This document shows, piece by piece, positions 43,861 through 51,963 of a stretch of DNA of 64,000 nucleotides. Source of the DNA: DATFVA01 sp963811905 (lineage in GTDB: Bacteria > Bacteroidota > Ignavibacteria > Ignavibacteriales > Ignavibacteriaceae); contig CAWETK010000020.1 in NCBI GenBank assembly GCA_963811905.1, positions 1 through 64,000 of the forward strand, written 5' to 3'. Below the pieces are notes generated by a model. The model worked only from the letters and a program-made list of their open reading frames with translations, was not told where the DNA came from and ran no database searches. Both the position numbers and the translations under genes were made by a program. Numbering within the stretch: the stretch's first letter is position 1; the number at the start of each line of letters is the position of its first letter.

Positions 43861-44891
43861 AATAAAAGCATTGCGTCGCCGTAGCTGAGAAATTTATAAT
43901 TATCTTTCAGAGCTTTTTTATAAGCTTTCATAACGAAATCAGTGTCTGCAAAGGCAGAGACCAGCATTAAAAGAGTTGATTCAGGCTGATGAAAATTTGT
44001 AATTAATTTATCGGTGACCTTAAAATCGTAAGGCGGATAAATAAATTTATCTGTCCAGCCTCTGCCTTGTTTAACGAGTCCGTCCGCAGTAATGCTGGTT
44101 TCGAGAGCACGTGCAGTACTTGTTCCAACCACAAATACGTTGTGCTTTCCGTGAATAGCCTTATTTATTTTCTCTGCCGAGTGTGCGGTAATCTCATAAA
44201 ACTCCGAATCCATCTTGTGCTTGGTAAGATCTTCAACCTCAACCGGCCTGAAGGTTCCAAGACCGATATGCAGTATTACAGGGACAACCTCTACTCCCTT
44301 TTTCTTCAATTTAGTGAGAAGTTTTTCCGTAAAATGCAGACCGGCGGTGGGGGCGGCAACAGCTCCGTCAACTCTTGCATAAACGGTCTGATAATTTTCT
44401 TTATCGGCCGGAACGGGTTCTCTTTTTATATATGGCGGAAGAGGGGTCAGCCCTATCTTCTCAACAGCACTGAATACATTTCCAGGCTGATTAAATCTTA
44501 CTGTTCGGCCGCGGGAGGTTGTATTATCAATTACTTCGCACCAAAGCTTATCATTAAAATATATTTTGTTGCCGATCCTTACTTTCCTTGCCGGGTCAAC
44601 AATTACATCCCATATGCATTCTTCTGCATTCAATTCCCTGAGCAGGAAAACCTCTATCTTTGCATTCGTTTTTTCTTTTTTTCCATACAACCTTGCCTGG
44701 AAGACACGTGTTTCATTTACTGCAAGCACGTCTCCCTTTTCCATATAGTCCGCAACATCTGAAAAAACTTTATTTTCAATTTCCTGAGTTTCCCGGTTGA
44801 GTACCATTAGTTTTGCTTTATCCCGCGGGGAAACAGGAAATTTTGCAATCGCTGTCTTCGGCAAATTGTACTTGAAATCTGATAATTTCAT
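43857..44891 (-). CDS. queA: S-adenosylmethionine:tRNA ribosyltransferase-isomerase
   Basis: The 344-residue protein starts MKLSDFKYNLPKTAIAKFPVSPRDKAKLMVLNR and contains the QueA segments DVLAVNETRVFQARLYG, PLPPYIKREP, QTVYARVDGAVAAPTAGLHFTEKLL, VVPVILHIGLGTFRPVE and NFHQPESTLLMLVSAF. It adds the epoxycyclopentane ring in queuosine synthesis in tRNA. It overlaps ispD by four bases, an arrangement suggesting one transcript. Confidence 0.97.
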   Translation of the reverse strand: MKLSDFKYNLPKTAIAKFPVSPRDKAKLMVLNRETQEIENKVFSDVADYMEKGDVLAVNETRVFQARLYGKKEKTNAKIEVFLLRELNAEECIWDVIVDPARKVRIGNKIYFNDKLWCEVIDNTTSRGRTVRFNQPGNVFSAVEKIGLTPLPPYIKREPVPADKENYQTVYARVDGAVAAPTAGLHFTEKLLTKLKKKGVEVVPVILHIGLGTFRPVEVEDLTKHKMDSEFYEITAHSAEKINKAIHGKHNVFVVGTSTARALETSITADGLVKQGRGWTDKFIYPPYDFKVTDKLITNFHQPESTLLMLVSAFADTDFVMKAYKKALKDNYKFLSYGDAMLLL

Positions 44892-44957
44892 TCTTCATTA
44901 CCTTCTATGAATTGATAAATTGAGAGGGAGCTTTAGCAGCTCCCTCATTAATATTTC

Positions 44958-47741
44958 TTATTTTTTCTTTTTTGTCGTTGATTTCTTTGACCCGGAAGAC
45001 TTCTTTGATTTAAGAGACATTTCATGAACTACAGCGCGAGCTGCAGCAAGTCTTGCTATAGGTACACGGAATGGGGAACAGCTTACATAGTTAAGTCCTA
45101 TCCTGTGGCAGAATTCAACCGAACCGGGTTCACCGCCATGTTCACCGCAGATACCTACTTTAAGATTTTCACGTGTTGATCTTCCTTTTTCAGTGCCCAT
45201 TTTAACGAGCTGTCCTACTCCGTTCAGATCCAGTACCTCGAATGGATCATTTGGAAGGATCTCATTTTGCACATAAAGAGGTAAAAACTTGCCGGCATCA
45301 TCTCTCGAGAAACCGAAAGTTGTCTGTGTAAGGTCATTCGTACCAAAACTAAAGAATTCAGCACCCTTTGCTATTTCATCTGCTGTAACACATGCACGGG
45401 GCAATTCAATCATTGTTCCAACCATATAGCTTATTTTTTTACCGCGTTCTTTGGCAACCTCATCAGCAGCTTTCCGTACTATCTTCTCCTGAAGCCTGAA
45501 CTCATTTATATCTCCGACAAGCGGTATCATAATTTCAGGTTTAACCTTATATCCTTGTTCAACAGCATCGTAAGCTGCTTCAAAGATAGCTCTTGCCTGC
45601 ATCTCGGTGATTTCAGGGAAAACCACACCGAGGCGGCATCCTCTGAATCCAAGCATTGGATTGAATTCAGCAAGACTGTGGATCTTCTGTGTCAGTTTCT
45701 CTATTGATATATTCAACTGTTCAGCAAGTTCCCTGATCTCCTTTTCTTCATGAGGCAGAAATTCATGCAGAGGCGGATCGAGAGTCCTTATCGTTACAGG
45801 AAATCCTTTCATTTCTTTGAATATTCCAAAGAAATCCTCTCTCTGCAGAGGCAGCAGTTCATTTAGAGCGCTTTTTCTTTCTTCTGTAGTTTCAGATACT
45901 ATCATCTTTCTGACACTCATTATCCTGTCGCCGCCGAAGAACATATGTTCTGTACGGCAGAGTCCGATTCCTTCGGCACCGAATGCAACTGCATTAGCTG
46001 CCTGATCAGGCTGATCGGCGTTTGTTCTGATATTTAACCTTCTCAGATTGTCAGCCCATTTCATAAGACTAGCGTAAGTCTGGTAAACTGGTGAATCTTT
46101 AGGATCCAGTGTTTTGGTTAAAAGAACCTGGAGAACTTCAGAAGGCCTCGTTTCAAGTTTCCCGGCGATAACTTCACCGGTAGTTCCGTCGATCGAGATA
46201 AAATCGCCTTCTTTCAGATTCAGGTTATCTTTACCTTCAACTCCTATTGTACCATCTTTGTAATTTATCCTTAAGGAACCGCAGCCGGCAACACAAACTT
46301 TCCCCATTTGTCTTGCAACAAGCGCAGCATGTGAAGTCATCCCCCCGCGAGCCGTAAGGATACCTTCAGAAGCGTTCATTCCTTTTATATCTTCAGGGGA
46401 AGTTTCGATTCTGACAAGTATTACACTCTCGCCCCTTGCAGCCATATCTTCTGCATCCTGGGCGTTAAGAGCAATCCGGCCTGATGCAGCACCGGGACCT
46501 GCATTCAGCCCTTTGGCAATAAGTTTTCCTTCATCTATTGCTTTTCTTTTTTCATCAAGGTCGAATATTGGTCTGAGCAGCTGGTTCAACTGGTTAGGTT
46601 CAATCCTTGAAATTGCCTCTTCTTTTGATATAAGTTTTTCTTTTACCATATCCACAGCCATTTTAATAGCGGCAAAACCGGTACGCTTACCAACACGGCA
46701 CTGAAGCATCCATAAGGTTCCCTGCTGTATGGTGAATTCGATATCCATCATATCCTTATAATGCTTTTCAAGTGTTTTCCTGATGTTATCCAGCTGTTTA
46801 TAAATTTTCAGATCGTCCTCTTTAAGCTTCGCTATCGGGAGGGGAGTGCGGGTTCCCGCAACAACATCTTCTCCCTGTGCATTAAAGAGATATTCACCGT
46901 AAAATACATTTTCACCTGCTGCTGGATCGCGGGTGAATGCTACGCCGGTTCCGGAGTCCTCACCCATGTTTCCGAACACCATTGATTGTACATTCACTGC
47001 TGTTCCCCATGCTGCAGGGATATTATTTAATTTTCTGTATACAATTGCACGGTCATTCATCCAGCTTCCGAAAACTGCTCCGATTGCACCCCATAATTGT
47101 TCCATAGGATCAGTCGGGAAATCATGTCCGGTTTCTCTTTTAATTGCTGCTTTGAATTCCTCCACAAGTTCCATTAGATGTTCTGTTGACAATTCGGTAT
47201 CAAGTTTAAACCCGTGCTGTTCTTTTTTCCGGTCCAGAATAACTTCAAAAGGATCTTCTGCTTTTTTGTCCTGCGGTTTTAATCCTAAAACAACATCTCC
47301 GTACATCTGCACAAACCTTCTGTATGAATCGTATGCAAAACGGGGATTATTTGTTTTTTTAATTATTCCTTCAACGGTCTGATCATTCAGCCCCAGGTTA
47401 AGAATAGTATCCATCATGCCCGGCATCGAGGCACGTGCTCCGCTTCTTACAGATACCAGGAGGGGATTTTCAGGATCGCCGAATTTAGCGCCCATCTGCT
47501 TTTCTACCCGCTGCAGTGCGGTTTTCACCTGCGCCGATAGTTCCCTGGGATATTTATTATTATGGTCATAAAAATATGTACATACTTCTGTGGTAATAGT
47601 GAATCCGGCAGGTACCGGTAATCCTATATTCACCATTTCTGCAAGGTTTGCTCCTTTACCTCCGAGAAGTCCTTTCATCTCTGCTTTGCCGTCGGCTTTC
47701 TTTCCGCCGAAAAAGTATACGTATTTCTGCTGTTTAGGCAT
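44958..47741 (-). CDS. ppdK: Pyruvate, phosphate dikinase
   Basis: The 927-residue protein has the N-terminal ATP-grasp domain (YVYFFGGKKADGKAEMKGLLGGKGANLAEM), the phosphohistidine domain with catalytic His in ILTARGGMTSHAALVARQMGKVCVAG and the C-terminal PEP/pyruvate TIM barrel ending with FFSFGTNDLTQTTFGFSRDD and the Cys of GICGEHGGEP. It interconverts pyruvate and phosphoenolpyruvate with ATP/AMP and pyrophosphate. The last 17 residues are a Lys/Ser-rich tail (SKKSSGSKKSTTKKKK) not usual in the family core. Confidence 0.97.
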   Translation of the reverse strand: MPKQQKYVYFFGGKKADGKAEMKGLLGGKGANLAEMVNIGLPVPAGFTITTEVCTYFYDHNNKYPRELSAQVKTALQRVEKQMGAKFGDPENPLLVSVRSGARASMPGMMDTILNLGLNDQTVEGIIKKTNNPRFAYDSYRRFVQMYGDVVLGLKPQDKKAEDPFEVILDRKKEQHGFKLDTELSTEHLMELVEEFKAAIKRETGHDFPTDPMEQLWGAIGAVFGSWMNDRAIVYRKLNNIPAAWGTAVNVQSMVFGNMGEDSGTGVAFTRDPAAGENVFYGEYLFNAQGEDVVAGTRTPLPIAKLKEDDLKIYKQLDNIRKTLEKHYKDMMDIEFTIQQGTLWMLQCRVGKRTGFAAIKMAVDMVKEKLISKEEAISRIEPNQLNQLLRPIFDLDEKRKAIDEGKLIAKGLNAGPGAASGRIALNAQDAEDMAARGESVILVRIETSPEDIKGMNASEGILTARGGMTSHAALVARQMGKVCVAGCGSLRINYKDGTIGVEGKDNLNLKEGDFISIDGTTGEVIAGKLETRPSEVLQVLLTKTLDPKDSPVYQTYASLMKWADNLRRLNIRTNADQPDQAANAVAFGAEGIGLCRTEHMFFGGDRIMSVRKMIVSETTEERKSALNELLPLQREDFFGIFKEMKGFPVTIRTLDPPLHEFLPHEEKEIRELAEQLNISIEKLTQKIHSLAEFNPMLGFRGCRLGVVFPEITEMQARAIFEAAYDAVEQGYKVKPEIMIPLVGDINEFRLQEKIVRKAADEVAKERGKKISYMVGTMIELPRACVTADEIAKGAEFFSFGTNDLTQTTFGFSRDDAGKFLPLYVQNEILPNDPFEVLDLNGVGQLVKMGTEKGRSTRENLKVGICGEHGGEPGSVEFCHRIGLNYVSCSPFRVPIARLAAARAVVHEMSLKSKKSSGSKKSTTKKKK

Positions 47742-47792
47742 TACTTATCCTCCAATCTATATTGTCTCATTATTTTGGTTCTTATAATTTTT

Positions 47793-48836
47793 TTAATTAA
47801 TTCCTGAAAGAATAAAGTCCTTAAACTCACTTTCATTATCCATCCTTAATTCAATCTTTAAGAAAAATATATCGATATCATCAAATTCCTTTGCGAACCT
47901 TGTAAGTTTAACTGCATCTTTTTCAGTTGTAACAACTGAATGAGAATTAGTCGAATAAAATTTCTTCCTTATTTCCTGTACCTCCTTGTCTGAATAATTT
48001 TTATGATCTCTGAAAATCATCTGGTTTGAAGTGTCGACGCTTGTCTGCTTCAGAATATTTATAAAAGAATAGGGGTTCGCCACACCTGAAACCACCAGGC
48101 TCTTCTGTCCCTTAAATTCTTCGAGTCCGTACCTTGTTCCATGTTTAACATCACCGAATTCAATCGCCTTATAGTATGCTGTAAATACTCTCTTGCCCTT
48201 TAGATACTGTTTATATTTTTCAGGAATTTCCTCAGGGGGAGTAAATTTCCTGTTTATTATCACTGCATCGGTCCTGTTTACCGACCTGAAAGGTTCACGC
48301 ATCATCCCGGCAGGCAGCAGGTTCTGTTTGAAAAAGTCATATTCAGTTAAAAATCTCTGTTCAAATATTAAAAGATCGAGATCTCGTTTAATCCAGCGGT
48401 GCTGATAAGCATCATCCAGTACTATTGTATTAACACCTGTATCACTTATAAAGTTCTTCGCACCTCTTACCCTGTTTTCTGAAACAGCAGCAGGCACCTT
48501 GCATTCCATGGCAGTTATAAAAATTTCATCGCCGCAGTTGTCAACCGGTGCCAGTATCTTTTTACCGTCCGATACTAGCAGGTAGCCGCGGGTATTTCTG
48601 CCGTAGCCGCGGCTTAAAACACCGACTTGCTTTCCTGAATCCTTTAACAGGTTCGTCAATGTTATAACAAGCGGGGTCTTGCCGGAACCGCCGACTGAAA
48701 TATTTCCGACCGATATCACTTTAGAACCGACATTTTTGGATTCAAAAATATTTTTGTTGAAAAACCAGTTCCTTATGCCGATCACCAGGGCATAGAAAGG
48801 GGTAAAGGGATATAATATCAGTCTTAATAATTTCAA
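47793..48836 (-). CDS. lpxK: Tetraacyldisaccharide 4'-kinase
   Basis: The 347-residue protein has an N-terminal membrane anchor region (LLRLILYPFTPFYALVIGIRNW), the P-loop VISVGNISVGGSGKTPLVITLT and the LpxK segments LSRGYGR, GDEIFITA, NTIVLDDAYQHRWIKRDLDLLI and LLPAGMMREPF. It phosphorylates the 4' position of the lipid A precursor. It is the last of a run of envelope genes (lpxB, acyltransferase, lpxK) separated by 6 bases or overlapping. Confidence 0.95.
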   Translation of the reverse strand: MKLLRLILYPFTPFYALVIGIRNWFFNKNIFESKNVGSKVISVGNISVGGSGKTPLVITLTNLLKDSGKQVGVLSRGYGRNTRGYLLVSDGKKILAPVDNCGDEIFITAMECKVPAAVSENRVRGAKNFISDTGVNTIVLDDAYQHRWIKRDLDLLIFEQRFLTEYDFFKQNLLPAGMMREPFRSVNRTDAVIINRKFTPPEEIPEKYKQYLKGKRVFTAYYKAIEFGDVKHGTRYGLEEFKGQKSLVVSGVANPYSFINILKQTSVDTSNQMIFRDHKNYSDKEVQEIRKKFYSTNSHSVVTTEKDAVKLTRFAKEFDDIDIFFLKIELRMDNESEFKDFILSGIN

Positions 48837-48842
48837 ATTAGT

Positions 48843-49505
48843 TCATTTCTCAAAGTTTTCAGATTGCAGCTGCAGTTCATTCAATCTCTTTTCACATTCT
48901 TCTATGACCTTTGAAGTTTCCTCTCTGCTCAGGCTATCATCTATGTAAACGGGCTCAGAATAAAATACATTCGCCTGCGTAAAAAATTTCGGGACCTGGA
49001 ATCTATCCCAGCTTTTGAGAAACCTTTTTTTCCTGAATCCAATTCCCATAAGCACGAGCGGCAGTCCTGCTTTTTTTGCAGAAATTACTGCACCTGCCTT
49101 TAGTTTGTACGGAGGTCCTTTTGGTCCGTCGGGCGTTACTGCAATAGAATACCCGTTACGGGCAAAATCTATCATTAAACCGAGCGCAACCTCTCCGCCT
49201 TTGCTGCTTGAACCGCGCAGAACTTTATAATTCCATTTTTTCAATATCTTTGCAAGCAGTTCGCCGTCCTTGCTTTTGCTCGTCAGTCCGGCAAAGTTTT
49301 TATTCCTGTTAAGATACCACGGAAGCAGCATAGTGCCGTGCCAGAAGCCGAGTATATAATTCTGATTTTTCTTCTCGAGTTCATCCACGATTTCTTTATT
49401 CCTAAAATTTATCCTTATCGTCTTACACAGAATATCAACAAGTTGAAAAAGAACATAATTGCCTGCAAAACGCAGGGTATCCTGCTTAGCCTTTTTAAGC
49501 TTCAT
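48843..49505 (-). CDS. DUF374 lysophospholipid-type acyltransferase
   Basis: The 220-residue protein matches the DUF374 branch of the acyltransferase superfamily: YILGFWHGTMLLPWY (HxxxxL-type start), GLTSKSKDGELLAKILKKW, RGSSSKGGEVALGLMI and TPDGPKGPPYKLKAGAVISAKKAGLPLVLM. Such proteins replace LpxL in some Bacteroidota and Campylobacterota and are believed to add acyl chains to lipid A; substrate use here is inferred from position between lpxB and lpxK. Its start overlaps lpxB by 11 bases. Confidence 0.87.
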   Translation of the reverse strand: MKLKKAKQDTLRFAGNYVLFQLVDILCKTIRINFRNKEIVDELEKKNQNYILGFWHGTMLLPWYLNRNKNFAGLTSKSKDGELLAKILKKWNYKVLRGSSSKGGEVALGLMIDFARNGYSIAVTPDGPKGPPYKLKAGAVISAKKAGLPLVLMGIGFRKKRFLKSWDRFQVPKFFTQANVFYSEPVYIDDSLSREETSKVIEECEKRLNELQLQSENFEK

Positions 49506-50640
49506 TCAGCATTGAATAAATAATTTTTGCGGCTCGTTCTGAAGCTCCGGCTGTACCGAGCTTTTCTCTTAACTGAGTAAGTCTATATTTAATCTTTTCG
49601 TATAAAGCGCTGTCCGATAAAATCTTTTTACATTCCGAATAGATTGAATCTGCATTTACTTCATTTTGAATTAATTCGGGAACAATCCTTTCCCCTGAAA
49701 TAATATTTACCATCCCGATGTTTTCCACCTTTATAAGTCTCTTCCCTATCAGATAGGTCAGAATACTTGTTTTGTAGACAATCACCATCGGGAGACCGAA
49801 AATTCCGGCTTCGAGGGTAGAGGTGCCGGATTTTATTATCCCAATTTTGGAATACTTCATCAAATCGTATGTGAATCCCTTAACAACTTTAAAGTTTTCC
49901 GGAAACGCGGGATTATGAAAAACACTTTCTTCAAAGTTGGTAGAACATGCAACAATCACCTGTAAATCGTAATCCGCTGCTATCCTTACTGCACCTTTTA
50001 TTACTTCAGGAAATATTTTGTCAACTTCATGTTCACGGCTCCCGGGCATAACAAGTAATATCTCTTTTTCCGGAAGCTTAAATTTATGCAGCAGCTCCTC
50101 ACGGCTTAAAAAGTTATAATTATCAATTCTCTCAACAAGAGGATGCCCTACCAATTCGACATTTATATCATTCTTCCTGTACAACTCCTCCTCAAATGGA
50201 AAAACGACCAGCATCTTATCGACGAGTTTTTTAATCTTTTTAATTCTCCCGCCGCCCCATGCCCAGATCTGAGGGGAGATATAATAAATGATTTTGACAC
50301 CCGTGGCTTTTAATTTCCTGGCGAAGTTCAGATTAAAGCCGGGGTAATCAATCAGTACTGCGTATGAAATATCATTCTCCCTGACGATTTTTATTAATTC
50401 ACTCTGTACTTGTTTTATGAAGGGGAGATGCTTTACAACTTCAGCAAATCCAAGGAAAGCCATTCTTTTTATGTGATAAAGAATGTGCATTCCTGATTCT
50501 TTCATTTTGTCCCCCCCGAGACCGAATACGTTAATATTCCCATCAAGTTTTTTTAATTCGTCAATAAGGGCTGCCCCTATGTAATCACCCGAAACTTCGC
50601 CGGCAATCATCATTATGTTCTTCTTTCGCGTTCCGTTCAT
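49495..50640 (-). CDS. lpxB: Lipid-A-disaccharide synthase
   Basis: The 381-residue protein has the LpxB start IMMIAGEVSGDYIGAALIDELK and the segments FGLGGDKMKESGM, MAFLGFAEVVKHLPFI, DYPGFNLNFARKLK, YYISPQIWAWGGGRIKKIKK, FPFEEELYRK, LVMPGSREHEVDKIFP and SGTSTLEAGIFGLPMVIVYK. It joins UDP-diacylglucosamine and lipid X at the inner membrane. The order lpxB-acyltransferase-lpxK in one operon covers three lipid A steps. Confidence 0.97.
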   Translation of the reverse strand: MNGTRKKNIMMIAGEVSGDYIGAALIDELKKLDGNINVFGLGGDKMKESGMHILYHIKRMAFLGFAEVVKHLPFIKQVQSELIKIVRENDISYAVLIDYPGFNLNFARKLKATGVKIIYYISPQIWAWGGGRIKKIKKLVDKMLVVFPFEEELYRKNDINVELVGHPLVERIDNYNFLSREELLHKFKLPEKEILLVMPGSREHEVDKIFPEVIKGAVRIAADYDLQVIVACSTNFEESVFHNPAFPENFKVVKGFTYDLMKYSKIGIIKSGTSTLEAGIFGLPMVIVYKTSILTYLIGKRLIKVENIGMVNIISGERIVPELIQNEVNADSIYSECKKILSDSALYEKIKYRLTQLREKLGTAGASERAAKIIYSMLNEA

Positions 50641-50641
50641 A

Positions 50642-51229
50642 TCAGAGTCTTCTTAAAAACCAGATGAGCAAAAGTGTAATTACTACAAATGTAAAAGCCT
50701 GCAGACTTCTTCTTTCAGACTTCAATCCTTTTTTAATATCGTACGACGGCTGTTCTATTTTGCCTGCTTTATATTTCGTAAGCCTCGGAATGAACCGGGG
50801 TACATTTGCCTTGTATGCTTTAAATTCCTCTCCGAAAGTTTCTTCAAGATACTTTTCCTCTGCCTGCACGATCATATAATATTGAAAAGAGAAAAACATA
50901 AATCCGGCAATCTGAAGCCAGGGGAAAAGGGCAAACGACATAATTCCAAGACCGGTATACATTAGAATATTTCCCAGGTAAAGAGGATTTCGCAGATGAG
51001 CAAAGGGACCGCTGACAATTAAATAAGTACCGCCGACACCGCCGGTTGTTCTTGTTTCGCTTCCTGCCCAGCTTACACCCCACAGCCTGATCAGCTCACC
51101 GGCTAAAGCGATAATGAACCCGGCTGTCAGGCTCCATATATTTGGATAGGCAAATACCAGCATTACCACAACAAAAGGTATCGGTGTATAGCTGCGGTAA
51201 GTGAAAAATTTTGACGCAAGTCCCGACAT
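50642..51229 (-). CDS. ICMT/phospholipid-type membrane methyltransferase
   Basis: The 195-residue membrane protein has about five helices and the isoprenylcysteine methyltransferase/PEMT signature: LIVSGPFAHLRNPLYLGNILMYTGLG, then AEEKYLEETFGEEFKAYKANVPRFIPRL. Enzymes of this fold use SAM to methylate lipids or prenyl-cysteines; bacterial substrates are mostly unknown. The stop lies one base before the lpxB start, so it is co-translated with the lipid A genes. A lipid substrate is plausible but unproven. Confidence 0.82.
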   Translation of the reverse strand: MSGLASKFFTYRSYTPIPFVVVMLVFAYPNIWSLTAGFIIALAGELIRLWGVSWAGSETRTTGGVGGTYLIVSGPFAHLRNPLYLGNILMYTGLGIMSFALFPWLQIAGFMFFSFQYYMIVQAEEKYLEETFGEEFKAYKANVPRFIPRLTKYKAGKIEQPSYDIKKGLKSERRSLQAFTFVVITLLLIWFLRRL

Positions 51230-51238
51230 TAAAATTCC

Positions 51239-51958
51239 TTATTCCTTTATGTACAGTTCACGCCGTTTTAATTCGGCCTGGTGTCTTTTCTTTAATCTCT
51301 TCCTGTTTCTAAGCGTCTCCACTCTTTCGATGACTTCTGTGAAATTATTAAACGGAAAGTAAGATATCCGCTCCTTCTCGCAGTACCTGAGCAGATCATC
51401 TTTTGCAAAAATAAAATCGCAGAAATGCACGGTGTATTTATCCGAATTTCCGTCACCTATGAAAACGGTATATTCATCATCGGCACTGTTATTTATTATG
51501 TGGTTCCTTTTGCAGTTTGCTGAAGTTGTACATCCCGAATCATAGTAGGGGAAAGCAGGAGTTAAAGTATTATTCTTATTCAGTATCAGCTTGTTTGAAA
51601 AAACTTTCAAATGGTCCAGTTTTTCACGCTTAAGGATCAGATCGATATAGTAATCAAAACCGTCGCTGAGGATAAATAATTTAATTTTATTTTTATCACA
51701 GTATTCAACCAGCTCATGGAAGGTTTTATCTATTTCTATGCGGAGGATAAACTCATCAAGTTCCTGCTTTTCAATGTAATCAACCGACTCACAAAGCTTA
51801 AGCCAGCAGTCCCTTGCAGAAATTCTGTCGCTCAGCAGGTCATCTATCACCTGCTTTACTATAGCGGTGTGCCCGAATTTCGTAAAGACAGCATCCCCGA
51901 TATCCTTCCTGGTTATCGTCCCGTCAAAATCGACAAATACCTTAAATACTTTTTCCAT
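51239..51958 (-). CDS. HAD-IB phosphatase, MtnX-like
   Basis: The 239-residue protein has the HAD motif I VDFDGTITRKDIGDAVF, motif II in LFILSDGFDYYIDLIL and the acidic motif IV in YTVFIGDGNSDKYTVHFCDFIFA. The arrangement matches MtnX-like HAD-IB phosphatases (2,3-diketo-5-methylthiopentyl-1-phosphate or phosphoserine-type). The basic C-terminus (RNRKRLKKRHQAELKRRELY) is an added tail. Other methionine-salvage genes are not nearby, so the substrate is uncertain. Confidence 0.8.
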   Translation of the reverse strand: MEKVFKVFVDFDGTITRKDIGDAVFTKFGHTAIVKQVIDDLLSDRISARDCWLKLCESVDYIEKQELDEFILRIEIDKTFHELVEYCDKNKIKLFILSDGFDYYIDLILKREKLDHLKVFSNKLILNKNNTLTPAFPYYDSGCTTSANCKRNHIINNSADDEYTVFIGDGNSDKYTVHFCDFIFAKDDLLRYCEKERISYFPFNNFTEVIERVETLRNRKRLKKRHQAELKRRELYIKE

Positions 51959-51963
51959 ATTTA

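Noticed and set aside
44067..44762. A 231-codon plus-strand frame opposite queA
   Set aside because: It is antisense to a clear queA gene; the composition is that of a shadow frame.
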